From NCBI GenBank assembly GCA_003978135.1, contig QOAL01000119.1:1-8215 (forward strand): a stretch of 8,215 nt of DNA, given 5' to 3'. Source of the stretch: Thermodesulfatator sp. (lineage in GTDB: Bacteria > Desulfobacterota > Dissulfuribacteria > Dissulfuribacterales > QOAL01). Under the pieces are notes generated by a model, which was not told where the DNA came from, did not search any database, and worked only from the letters and a program-made list of their open reading frames with translations. Position numbers and translations under genes: made by a program. The number at the start of each line of letters is the position of its first letter. Positions within the stretch are counted from its first letter, which is position 1. Shown piece after piece: positions 1-6,706 of the stretch.

Positions 1-582
1 GGCAGACACCGTCTCGGGATTGTCATGGATATTTTGAATCACCGTATGCATGAGCTCCATCATGGACAGGGCCTGGCGACTGCTGTTGAGTTCAGGCTCA
101 TTTAGAAGATTCTTTATTAAACCAAGGGTCTCATGGAGTTGGGGTTCTGTAACCTCCCATTCAATCGTAAACAGCTGCTGCTTTAGCTGCTCCAGTTTAT
201 CCGAGATGCTAACCGGTTCCCCCTGGGATTCATCACGTGGCTGGTCATCGTCCTTGCCATGCTGATTGTCTTGTGCATCTATGTCCTCAAGCTCCAGCTC
301 AAGGTCCAGCTCGAGGAGTGTCTCAGAGGACTTTTGGACAGGATTCTGGCCGTCTGCAGGCGCGGTGTTGCCTGATGCATCGTCCATGGCAGGCTGGCTA
401 TCGTCTTCACTGCTGAGTTCAAATTCCACTGAAGATTCCTCTGGCTCTGGCTGTACCTCCTTTACCTCCTGGGTGAGAGGATCGATCTCTATTTTTTTTG
501 CCGGTTTGAAAAGATCGTCAATGGTGTCCTCAATCTCTGCAGTGAAAAGTTCTGTTTCGGGGATATTGTTGTTTTCTTTCAC
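1..582 (-). CDS. Acidic protein of unknown function, third gene of the mgl operon (C-terminus beyond the window)
   Basis: I do not recognise this protein as a named family. A minus-strand frame is open for 194 codons from a GTG at 582 to the window edge. No ATG lies upstream in frame, and AGGGAG sits about eight bases before the GTG, which supports this start. The N-terminal two thirds is low-complexity and very rich in Asp, Glu, Gln and Ser, so it is probably disordered. It includes a hydrophobic-acidic patch IDDLF (residues 19-23) and an alternating LELDLELELED stretch. After about residue 125 it becomes helix-like, with the segment FTIEWEVTEPQLHETL, and reads as a small helical domain that continues off the edge. 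No signal peptide or membrane segment is visible. It starts 20 bases after the MglA stop and is very likely in the same operon, so a role as an effector or scaffold of the MglA/MglB switch is plausible, but this is inference. Confidence 0.82.
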   Translation of the reverse strand, partial: MKENNNIPETELFTAEIEDTIDDLFKPAKKIEIDPLTQEVKEVQPEPEESSVEFELSSEDDSQPAMDDASGNTAPADGQNPVQKSSETLLELDLELELEDIDAQDNQHGKDDDQPRDESQGEPVSISDKLEQLKQQLFTIEWEVTEPQLHETLGLIKNLLNEPELNSSRQALSMMELMHTVIQNIHDNPETVSA

Positions 583-602
583 CGGATTGTCTCCCTGGTT
601 TG

Positions 603-1220
603 CTATTGTGGTTTTACAAGATGTTTTGTGGCCACGTAGCGCACTGTCTTCTTGCTTATGTATTTCAATGTTTCAAATACTCCCAGGCCCTTGGTGGCTG
701 CTGCCTGAAATGCCTGAGCACCCAGTTCCTTGTTTAGGTCCTCTTCCATCTCTTCGAGACTTAGTGTCGGGATGGGAGAACTTTCCAGATCCCTTTTATT
801 GTACTGGAGGACAATAGGAAGATTTTCTATATCCAGGTTGTACTCCAGAAGGTTTTTTTTCAGGTCCTGAAGACTTTCAATGTTCTTTGCCCGTCTGACC
901 CGCAAGGAATCTGCCACAAACACCAGGCCGTCCACGCCCTTGAGCACCAGTTTTCTGGTGGCTTCGTATATAGCCTGTCCTGGAACAGTATAAAGTTGAA
1001 TCCTTATGTCAAAGCCCTTGATCTTGCCCAGGTTCAGAGGCAGAAGATCAAAGAACAAGGTCCTGTCTCCCTTGGTTTCTATGGTCAGCATCTTGCCCTT
1101 GGCATTGCTGTTCATGGAATTATAAATGTAAAGGAGGTTGGTAGTCTTGCCGCACCGCCCTGGTCCGTAATAGACAATCTTGCAGTGCACCTCCCTTTTG
1201 CTCAGGTCTATGAGTGCCAT
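603..1220 (-). CDS. mglA: MglA-type small Ras-like GTPase
   Basis: This 205-residue protein is a bacterial Ras-like GTPase of the MglA family, which acts as a GTP/GDP switch setting front-rear polarity and motility direction in Myxococcus xanthus. The Walker A loop GPGRCGKT lies at residues 19-26, the switch I region TKGDRTLFFDLLP at 49-61, the switch II sequence YTVPGQ at 77-82 and the guanine-specificity motif NKRD at 141-144. Arg53 and Gln82, reported as catalytic in the Myxococcus protein, are present at the same residue numbers, as is Gly21 of the P-loop, so GTP hydrolysis is expected to be intact and MglB-stimulated. The length is close to the roughly 195 residues of Myxococcus MglA. 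The ATG directly follows the MglB stop codon, and a GGGAA Shine-Dalgarno-like sequence lies inside the end of mglB, so translation is probably coupled. No membrane segment is present and the protein should be cytosolic. Confidence 0.95.
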   Translation of the reverse strand: MALIDLSKREVHCKIVYYGPGRCGKTTNLLYIYNSMNSNAKGKMLTIETKGDRTLFFDLLPLNLGKIKGFDIRIQLYTVPGQAIYEATRKLVLKGVDGLVFVADSLRVRRAKNIESLQDLKKNLLEYNLDIENLPIVLQYNKRDLESSPIPTLSLEEMEEDLNKELGAQAFQAAATKGLGVFETLKYISKKTVRYVATKHLVKPQ

Positions 1221-1622
1221 CTAATTTCCCAGTCCGAATATTTTTTCTATGTTGCTGGTTAATTCAGCCACCCTCAATCTCACCAGTCCCAGAGATACTT
1301 CGTCTCCAAAAATAGTAATGAGAATCATCTCCTGCCCCACCTTTGCAAAGTGAATGCTGTCCTTTTTGCCTTTGTGAAACAGCAGGGAAAAATCATCTTC
1401 CCCTATCAACTTTGCCATTTGCGAGGTGGCCCCAAAGTTGGCGGCAGCCAGTGCGGCGAGTGACGTCATATCCAGGTCCTTTCTGTTTTCACCACAACTG
1501 GCAACCACATTGCCGGCGTGGTCTATAAGCAGGACCGTGTGTACCCCTGCCTGAACAAGAGACTCATTGATCTGGGTTCTTGTTTGTTCAAGTGCAGGGC
1601 CTGTCAGAATTAAGTCTGCCAT
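1221..1622 (-). CDS. mglB: Roadblock/LC7 domain protein, MglB-like GTPase-activating partner
   Basis: This 133-residue protein is a roadblock/LC7 fold. In Myxococcus, MglB of this family is a dimeric GTPase-activating protein for MglA that localises to the lagging pole. The diagnostic pattern is visible: an early strand VHTVLLIDHAGNVVAS (residues 27-42), a helix with SLAALAAANFGATSQMAKLIG, then strands DFSLLFHKG, DSIHFAKVG and MILITIFG, and a final helix from SLGLVRLRV onward. It is somewhat shorter than the 159 residues of Myxococcus MglB, so the C-terminal extension that contacts MglA there may be reduced. GAGGT lies about eight bases upstream of the ATG at 1622, which supports the start. 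It is the first gene of the minus-strand operon and ends in TAG immediately before the MglA ATG, a layout typical of mglB-mglA pairs. The family call is firm; GAP activity on the adjacent MglA is inferred from gene pairing. Confidence 0.92.
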   Translation of the reverse strand: MADLILTGPALEQTRTQINESLVQAGVHTVLLIDHAGNVVASCGENRKDLDMTSLAALAAANFGATSQMAKLIGEDDFSLLFHKGKKDSIHFAKVGQEMILITIFGDEVSLGLVRLRVAELTSNIEKIFGLGN

Positions 1623-1829
1623 GTTTTTTCGACCTCAAAGCAATTTTCCCAAACATCAAGTCTTTCGGAAGGCTCTATGGGGCTTATCGGATGGTTCTGG
1701 AAAAAATTGAAGGAAGAGTGAATTTAAACACACTGAAGAATTTAAGGGCAGGGCATGATTGTCGATAAATAAATAAGAAGGAACAGGGCCTAATCCCTTT
1801 CTGAATCAGATTGAAAAGGATACACAACA
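1623..1829. promoter_or_regulatory. Divergent intergenic region between the mgl and chemosensory gene sets
   Basis: This is the only sizeable non-coding gap in the window, and it separates the minus-strand mglB start from the plus-strand HDOD gene start. It must hold promoters for at least one, and probably both, directions if these are operon starts. It contains AT-rich stretches, including TAAATAAATAA near 1767-1777 and TTTAAA near 1723. AAGGA lies about ten bases before the ATG at 1830. I could not find a convincing sigma-70 -35/-10 pair or a sigma-54 -24/-12 element on either strand, nor a terminator hairpin, so the promoters are inferred from gene arrangement only. Confidence 0.4.
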
Positions 1830-2681
1830 ATGCCTCCATCCATAGCTCAACGCCTTGATACCATAAAGGATCTGCCTCCCATGCCCCATACACTTCAAAA
1901 GGTGCTTGAGGAGATGGACAGCATAGCCTCTTCCGCAAACCGCCTGGAGACAATTATTAAGCAGGACCCGGTACTTGCAGCCAAGATCCTGAAGATCGCC
2001 AATTCCCCTGCCTACGGCCTCAGCGGAGAGATACAGACCATAGCCCATGCGGTAGTTGTGCTGGGCCATGAGGAGGTACGCAATCTGGTCATAGGAATTT
2101 CTCTTACCCAGGCCTTCGGGCATAACGGCGCATCCAGTCCCTTTCCTTCCAAGGGATTGTGGATGCACTGTATAGGTGTAGCCAAGGCATCCATGGAAAT
2201 AGCTGCCCTGGCAGACGATCTTGATCCTGAGGAATTTTTCACCATGGGCCTTATCCACGATATTGGCCGGTTTGTACTGTGCAATTTTTTCCCCGAGGAT
2301 CTTGAAGGAATCTTGAGACTTCAGGAAGAAAAAAAGATCCCCCTGTTTGCAGCTGAAGAGCAATATGGAATCAGTCATACCGAGGCGGGGGCTTATATTG
2401 CCAAGAAATGGAACCTGAGTGAAAAAATAGTGAGCAGCGTGAGGTACCATCATCATCCCAAAAGTGCCGGCCCCGAGGAAAAAACCTGTGCTGTCATATT
2501 TTTGGCAGACCAGATATGCCACAAGCTTGATATAGGATGGAGTTCCCCGTGGCTGCCTGAAAAAATTAAACTTCCAAAGGCCCTGGGCATATCCGGCAAG
2601 GATGTGCAGAAGATAGCTACCCAACTCAGGGACAGCAAGAAGGACCTTGAACAGGGATGGTCCCAGGCACTGGGAGGCTGA
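1830..2681 (+). CDS. HDOD domain protein with a preserved HD-type metal-ligand set
   Basis: This 283-residue cytosolic protein consists almost wholly of an HDOD domain, a signalling relative of the HD phosphohydrolase fold. It opens with the hallmark LPPMPHTLQKVLEEM (residues 15-29), followed by DPVLAAKILKIANSPAYG (46-63), then ISLTQAF and an HD core with IHDIGRF (142-148). HDOD domains often lack metal ligands, but this one retains His113, His143-Asp144, His183, His207-His208 and Asp227 in the order and approximate spacing of HD-GYP ligands. The GYP signature itself is absent. Family members act as output or scaffolding modules in two-component, motility and cyclic-di-GMP-related systems; the substrate, if any, cannot be told here. 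AAGGA precedes the ATG. The stop codon lies one base before the next gene start, so it is the first gene of the chemosensory operon and probably shares its regulation. Confidence 0.93.
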   Translation: MPPSIAQRLDTIKDLPPMPHTLQKVLEEMDSIASSANRLETIIKQDPVLAAKILKIANSPAYGLSGEIQTIAHAVVVLGHEEVRNLVIGISLTQAFGHNGASSPFPSKGLWMHCIGVAKASMEIAALADDLDPEEFFTMGLIHDIGRFVLCNFFPEDLEGILRLQEEKKIPLFAAEEQYGISHTEAGAYIAKKWNLSEKIVSSVRYHHHPKSAGPEEKTCAVIFLADQICHKLDIGWSSPWLPEKIKLPKALGISGKDVQKIATQLRDSKKDLEQGWSQALGG

Positions 2682-2682
2682 A

Positions 2683-3753
2683 ATGCAGGCAGACAGTACT
2701 GGCAGAAACATCAGGGCAATGGTGGTAGATGACGCAGCCTTCATGAGAAAGGCCCTGGTGGAAATACTGTCTGATTCCGGCGAAATAGATGTGGTGGGGG
2801 TGGCCAAGCACGGCAAGGAGGCCCTGGATGCCATAAAGACCCTGAAACCCGATGTTATTACCCTTGATGTGGACATGCCCGTTATGGACGGCTTGACCAC
2901 CATGAAACATATCATGATCAGACACCCCCTGCCTGTTGTCATGGTAAGCGGGCTTGCCGACCAGGGACGGATCACCTTTGAAGCACTGAGCCTGGGAGCA
3001 GTGGATTTCTTTCCCAAGCCATCTGGCACCATTTCGGATGACATACATGACAGTGCGGCAGAACTGGTGCGTACTCTAAAGGCAGCTGCGGGCATTAATC
3101 CCGAGGTCATAAAAAGGGCTGCCAGGCTAAAAGGCCATGCAATCAAGAAACAGGCTGCCCAAAAGGTGGCCCCTGAAGGGCTCTTGATTGTTGTGGCTCT
3201 CCAGGGTGCAGTGAGCAGCTTCATTCGGCTTGCGTCAGCACTGTTTCCTATAAGGGCTACAGCTTGTCTCTGTATCCAAGATATGTCTTCCTCGGTACTA
3301 AGAGCATACGCCAGGGAACTTGACCTGATTACCGGATGCAGTGCTGCCTTTGAACCTGAACAGATGCTGTGGGCAGGATGTTGCACCCTGGCAAGCAGGC
3401 ATAACCTGCCAGACATACAGAAGGATACCAGGGGTATTACCAGCCTGAAGCAAACGGATTATTTTCTGGACATGAATGCCTTGTTTCAATCTGCTTCAAG
3501 GGCCTTTGGTGAAAATCTCAATGTTTGCATCCTGGGAGGTCAGGTGGATGGAAATATCACTGGCCTTCAGGCAGTGAGGATGAACGGCGGGATGGTTGCC
3601 GCTCTCAATCCGGAAAAATGTGCTTCAGGAGATTTTGCGCGCAGGGCAATTGCCGAAAAATTGGCCACGCCCTTTGACACTGAGCATTCCCTTTGGGCAG
3701 GAATCAAGGCCTTTTCAAGACGTATGATAATAAAAAAAGGCACAGCTAAGTGA
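2683..3753 (+). CDS. Receiver + degenerate CheB-like protein 1 (catalytic triad lost)
   Basis: The architecture is that of CheB, the chemoreceptor methylesterase/deamidase: an N-terminal receiver (about residues 9-125), a basic linker and a C-terminal methylesterase-like domain (about 165-350), 356 residues in total. The receiver is complete, with acidic pocket Asp16/Asp17, phospho-acceptor Asp62 in LDVDMPVMDG, switch Ser89, and Lys112 before Pro113. The effector domain is eroded. The position of the nucleophilic Ser in the CheB GASTGG motif is Leu173 (ALQGAV), the His of the QH motif is Asp200 (IQDMSS), and the ILTGMGxDG segment reads ILGGQVDGN, with Gly at the Asp column in an ungapped alignment. 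Methylesterase activity is therefore not expected. I chose the ATG at 2683 because GGGAGG lies just upstream and the HDOD stop is one base away; a TTG at 2647 in the same frame would add 12 unlikely residues. Probably a CheA-phosphorylated adaptor. Confidence 0.92.
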   Translation: MQADSTGRNIRAMVVDDAAFMRKALVEILSDSGEIDVVGVAKHGKEALDAIKTLKPDVITLDVDMPVMDGLTTMKHIMIRHPLPVVMVSGLADQGRITFEALSLGAVDFFPKPSGTISDDIHDSAAELVRTLKAAAGINPEVIKRAARLKGHAIKKQAAQKVAPEGLLIVVALQGAVSSFIRLASALFPIRATACLCIQDMSSSVLRAYARELDLITGCSAAFEPEQMLWAGCCTLASRHNLPDIQKDTRGITSLKQTDYFLDMNALFQSASRAFGENLNVCILGGQVDGNITGLQAVRMNGGMVAALNPEKCASGDFARRAIAEKLATPFDTEHSLWAGIKAFSRRMIIKKGTAK

Positions 3754-3807
3754 TGCGAATACATATGAATCCAGGCAGGAAAACCTTAACTAACCGGACG
3801 GGCAGAA

Positions 3808-4893
3808 ATGACAGAAGACATGCTGACAAACACTAACCAGAATGACGACAAGGTAAAAGTCTTGATCGTGGACGATTCACCCATGATGTGCAAGGCCCTT
3901 GAACAGATCCTTGGCGAGGATGAACAGATTCAGGTGGAATCCAGGGCGCTTAACGGCCAGGAGGCACTTAGCAAACTGGCCTCAGGAAAGTTCGACGTCT
4001 GCACACTGGATGTACACATGCCGGGCATGAACGGTCTTACCGTCCTTAAAAATATAATGGTTCGGTATCCCGTTCCCACTCTCATGGTAAGTGCCTTCAC
4101 TGGAGATGGATCCAGGGTTACCTTTGAGGCCCTACGCTTCGGAGCTGTTGATTTTTTCAAAAAACCCTCCAGAAACGGGGATCAGGACCTGAAGGATCAG
4201 GCTGAACTTCTTCGCACCAGACTGAAAAGGGCGTCGCGGGTACAAGTAAGTGCGGCCAGGTATCTTCGCATAAAGCCTGTGGGCCGGATAGCTTATGCGG
4301 AAAACGCCTGTGAGAAGGATGGCGGGGATGTGAAGGCTGTAGCTGTTATTCATGGCTCCACCGGGGCATATTCTTCACTGCTTTCCATAATACCTGCTCT
4401 CCAGCCTCCCCTGGACATCCCTGTTATTGTATCCCTTGGTATTTACAATGAAAATCTGAATGCATTTGTGGATTATCTAAGGCCCTTTTCCAAGTTGCCC
4501 CTGGTAGTTCCAGAAGAAAGCCTCCCTCTGCGAGCCGGGCACGTATATTTTCTGCCAGTGGACAAGGCGGCAACCTTTGAACTGGTAGGAGGCAGCTGGG
4601 AAATAATTGTCAAAGAAAGACCCATCAGTGCAGAAAAAGAGGGAGCAATAGACCTGATCCTTCTTTCTGCCAGCGAGGCTTTTGGTGAAAAATGCCTTGC
4701 TGTCTTTGTTTCCGGTGACAACAGTCACGGCTTTACAGGCGCAAGAGAAGTGGTGAGAAATGGCGGTGTCCTTTTGGCCCAGACCCCGGACAACTGCCTT
4801 GCCCCTCATCTTGCCTTCAAAATGATAAGAGAACTTGAAGCAGACAGCAGAAACCCGGCAGAAATAGCGCACAGACTGGGCATGTGGAGATAA
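3808..4893 (+). CDS. Receiver + degenerate CheB-like protein 2 (only the Ser motif retained)
   Basis: This 361-residue protein is a second CheB-type fusion. Its receiver (about residues 14-135) carries Asp22/Asp23, phospho-acceptor Asp68 in LDVHMPGMNG, Ser95 and Lys119-Pro120, so phosphorylation is expected. The C-terminal domain (about 175-355) is a recognisable CheB fold: IHGSTGAYSSL (181-191) matches the nucleophile motif with Ser184 in place, and EGAIDLILLSASEAFGE matches the RPSVDxLFxSAAEAFG region. However, the QH motif reads SLG with Gly211 at the His column, and the ILTGMGxDG loop reads FVSGDNSHG with His at the Asp column. With Ser present but His and Asp gone, classical methylesterase activity is unlikely. 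The preceding gene ends 54 bases upstream and no strong Shine-Dalgarno is visible before the ATG at 3808, so the start is less certain; an ATG at 3820 is possible. Its stop overlaps the next start. Confidence 0.91.
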   Translation: MTEDMLTNTNQNDDKVKVLIVDDSPMMCKALEQILGEDEQIQVESRALNGQEALSKLASGKFDVCTLDVHMPGMNGLTVLKNIMVRYPVPTLMVSAFTGDGSRVTFEALRFGAVDFFKKPSRNGDQDLKDQAELLRTRLKRASRVQVSAARYLRIKPVGRIAYAENACEKDGGDVKAVAVIHGSTGAYSSLLSIIPALQPPLDIPVIVSLGIYNENLNAFVDYLRPFSKLPLVVPEESLPLRAGHVYFLPVDKAATFELVGGSWEIIVKERPISAEKEGAIDLILLSASEAFGEKCLAVFVSGDNSHGFTGAREVVRNGGVLLAQTPDNCLAPHLAFKMIRELEADSRNPAEIAHRLGMWR

Positions 4894-6347
4894 TGACTTC
4901 TCTTGAACTCGAATCACATGATTTGGCAAACGGAGGCCATGATTTAGTCGAGGCTTCGTGCAGTGACCAGGCCGGCTTCAGCGGTTTTATGGCCGCAGTC
5001 AACCTGTCTGACCTGGTACAGCTTGCTTGCTTAGAAAACAAAGAGCGCAAACTTGTTGTCCAGACCAAGAGAGCCAGGGGAGAGATCTTTTTTTCAATGG
5101 GAGAAGTAGTACACGCCAGGTTTGGTGAACTCATAGGAGAAGAAGCCTTTTACGAGATAATGTGCCTTTCTACCGGAACATTCAGATTTTTCCCAGAGGA
5201 GCCACCGGAACAGAGTATAGAAGTGCCCTGGAATTTTCTCCTGATAGAGTCTCTTAGGCGGAAGGACGAAAGATCTATCATGGACGAGAATCCAGAAGAG
5301 CAGCCTCCAGGTGTAATTATTGTCGATGATTCTCGTTTTTTTATCTCTCGGCTAAGGGAAATTCTCACAGAAAATCTCTCTGCCAGCGTGATTGCAGAGG
5401 CGAGAAACGGAAAGGAAGCACTGGAATACCTGGATGATACCAGGCCTGATCTCGTAACCCTGGACATAAATATGCCGATAATGGCCGGAGACATAGCCTT
5501 AAAACATATCATGATTCGTTCCCCGGCCCCGGTGCTATTAATAAGTAATTTTAATGATCGGCACACTCCAAAAATCATGGAATACCTGCGTCTCGGCGCA
5601 GTGGATTTCATTGCAAAACCCGGGGCTGATGGCTCCTGGGATCTGTTTGTCAAGCGCCTGGGAAATGCTGTGGCAAGCGCTCCTGGTTTCATGATCCAAA
5701 ATATCAGGCGGGCCAGGAATCCCAAGATGGCAGTGGAAAAAAGTCTGCCAGGCATGCCTGCCGACAAACTGACTGTAATACTCGGTGGCTATGGCGGGCT
5801 CCTGGAGATCCAGAAAATCATGCCTGAACTAAACCTGGAAGATTCAAAAAGTCTCATAGTGTTCCAGCAAATGTGTCAACATTTTTCTAATGCCATGGCG
5901 GGTTACCTTGACCGATTCTGTTCCTTCTCGGTTAAGGCCCTGGAGACAGGAGCGCCACTGCTGAGCAACCAGGCATGGATTTCAGGTCTGGACGCAGGCT
6001 GGAAGGTAGAAGCAGATGAAACCGGGGCAGGAATCTACAGAGACAGATCAAAACAGATATTCGAGGCCGAACAGTTTTTAAGAGAGCTGTCCGTAATATT
6101 TGAAAGCGACCTTACCGTGGTCCTGCTGTCCGGTATTGATCTTGACCTGATTCAGGGCCTTGATGCCGTCTCATCCGCAGGAGGCAGGATAATTGTTCAG
6201 GATCCAGGCAGTGCCCTTCACCCTGGACCGCTGAGAGATATCCTGGCCCTGGGTATTGGCGAGAAAACCGCCTGCGCAGAGGATATAGCTTCTATCTTGT
6301 CTGACTCCAGACAGCAATCGAGAGGTAAGACGTGGCCAGAATCTTGA
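4893..6347 (+). CDS. PATAN (DUF4388) + receiver + degenerate CheB-like protein 3
   Basis: This 484-residue protein adds a PATAN/DUF4388 domain (about residues 29-125) to a CheB-type fusion. The PATAN part shows FSGFMAAVNLSDLVQLACLE (29-48), a KLVVQTKRARGEIFFSMGEVVHA-like strand pair to about 75, GEEAFYEIMCLSTGTFRFFPEE (82-103) and a terminal helix. The receiver (about 140-260) has Asp145/Asp146, Asp191 in LDINMPIMAG (the usual MDG is MAG), Ser218 and Lys242-Pro243. In the CheB-like part (about 290-470) GASTGG becomes GGYGG with Gly299 at the Ser column, the QH motif becomes FQQM with Gln326 at the His column, and LTGMGxDG becomes LSGIDLDL, keeping Asp418. The ATG at 4893 overlaps the previous stop as TAATG, with GGAG close upstream; a GTG at 4884 would add three residues. 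PATAN domains are protein-interaction modules of gliding and phototaxis regulators. Likely a phosphorylation-dependent scaffold, not an enzyme. Confidence 0.92.
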   Translation: MTSLELESHDLANGGHDLVEASCSDQAGFSGFMAAVNLSDLVQLACLENKERKLVVQTKRARGEIFFSMGEVVHARFGELIGEEAFYEIMCLSTGTFRFFPEEPPEQSIEVPWNFLLIESLRRKDERSIMDENPEEQPPGVIIVDDSRFFISRLREILTENLSASVIAEARNGKEALEYLDDTRPDLVTLDINMPIMAGDIALKHIMIRSPAPVLLISNFNDRHTPKIMEYLRLGAVDFIAKPGADGSWDLFVKRLGNAVASAPGFMIQNIRRARNPKMAVEKSLPGMPADKLTVILGGYGGLLEIQKIMPELNLEDSKSLIVFQQMCQHFSNAMAGYLDRFCSFSVKALETGAPLLSNQAWISGLDAGWKVEADETGAGIYRDRSKQIFEAEQFLRELSVIFESDLTVVLLSGIDLDLIQGLDAVSSAGGRIIVQDPGSALHPGPLRDILALGIGEKTACAEDIASILSDSRQQSRGKTWPES

Positions 6348-6688
6348 TTATAGACGATTCAAGTTTCATGAGAAAAAGGATAGGCAATGCGGTCCGGCAG
6401 GCTGGACATGAGGTCATAGGCACGGCCCGGGAAGGAGCGGAAGGTTTTGAAATGTACCGGGAGCTCCGGCCAGACCTTGTAATCATGGATATCACCATGC
6501 AAGGGGTCGATGGCATTCAGGCAGCAGGCATGATCAGGCACGAGGATCCAGAGGCCAAGATAGTATTCATGAGCCTTGTTACAGATCCTGATGTTATGTG
6601 CAAGGCACAAGAGCTGGGCGCCCTGGATTTTCTCGGAAAAAACGATTCTGAAAAGCTGAGTTCTATAATGGACGGCCTTGAAAAGTAA
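6332..6688 (+). CDS. Single-domain CheY-like response regulator
   Basis: This 118-residue protein is a stand-alone receiver with no output domain, the usual form of a diffusible CheA phosphotransfer target. It shows Asp8/Asp9 in LIIDDSSFMRK, phospho-acceptor Asp53 in LVIMDITM, switch Ser81 and Lys103. Two small departures from the consensus are visible: the loop after Asp53 reads MQGVDG instead of MPxMDG, and Lys103 is followed by Asn instead of the usual Pro, so the conformational switch may differ. The GTG start at 6332 is preceded by GAGGT at good spacing and overlaps the end of the preceding gene by 16 bases, which points to coupled translation. It lies directly before cheA, as expected for a dedicated CheY. 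Its effector could be a motor, the MglA system or another protein, or it could act as a phosphate sink; the sequence does not decide. Confidence 0.93.
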   Translation: MARILIIDDSSFMRKRIGNAVRQAGHEVIGTAREGAEGFEMYRELRPDLVIMDITMQGVDGIQAAGMIRHEDPEAKIVFMSLVTDPDVMCKAQELGALDFLGKNDSEKLSSIMDGLEK

Positions 6689-6706
6689 GCAATGAGGAGT
6701 TGAGAA

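Noticed and set aside
266..817. A 183-codon plus-strand open frame rich in Ser
   Set aside because: It lies opposite the acidic protein and the MglA C-terminus. Its Ser-rich, low-complexity sequence is the antisense reading of Asp/Glu codons, and it has no family features.
1785..1798. Small inverted repeat AGGG...CCCT upstream of the HDOD gene
   Set aside because: The arms are only four bases with a six-base loop, with no T-run after them. This is too weak to call a terminator or an operator.
2647..2682. TTG start adding 12 residues to the first CheB-like protein
   Set aside because: The ATG at 2683 has GGGAGG just upstream and sits one base after the HDOD stop; the added residues fall within the HDOD coding end and have no receiver features.
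1806..3416. A 536-codon minus-strand open frame
   Set aside because: It is long but runs antisense to the HDOD gene and the first CheB-like gene, both of which have clear domain motifs and ribosome binding sites. Its translation shows no recognisable domain, so it is a shadow.
3754..3807. The 54-base gap between the first and second CheB-like genes as a possible internal promoter
   Set aside because: No convincing promoter hexamers, hairpin or strong Shine-Dalgarno could be seen, so nothing is called there.
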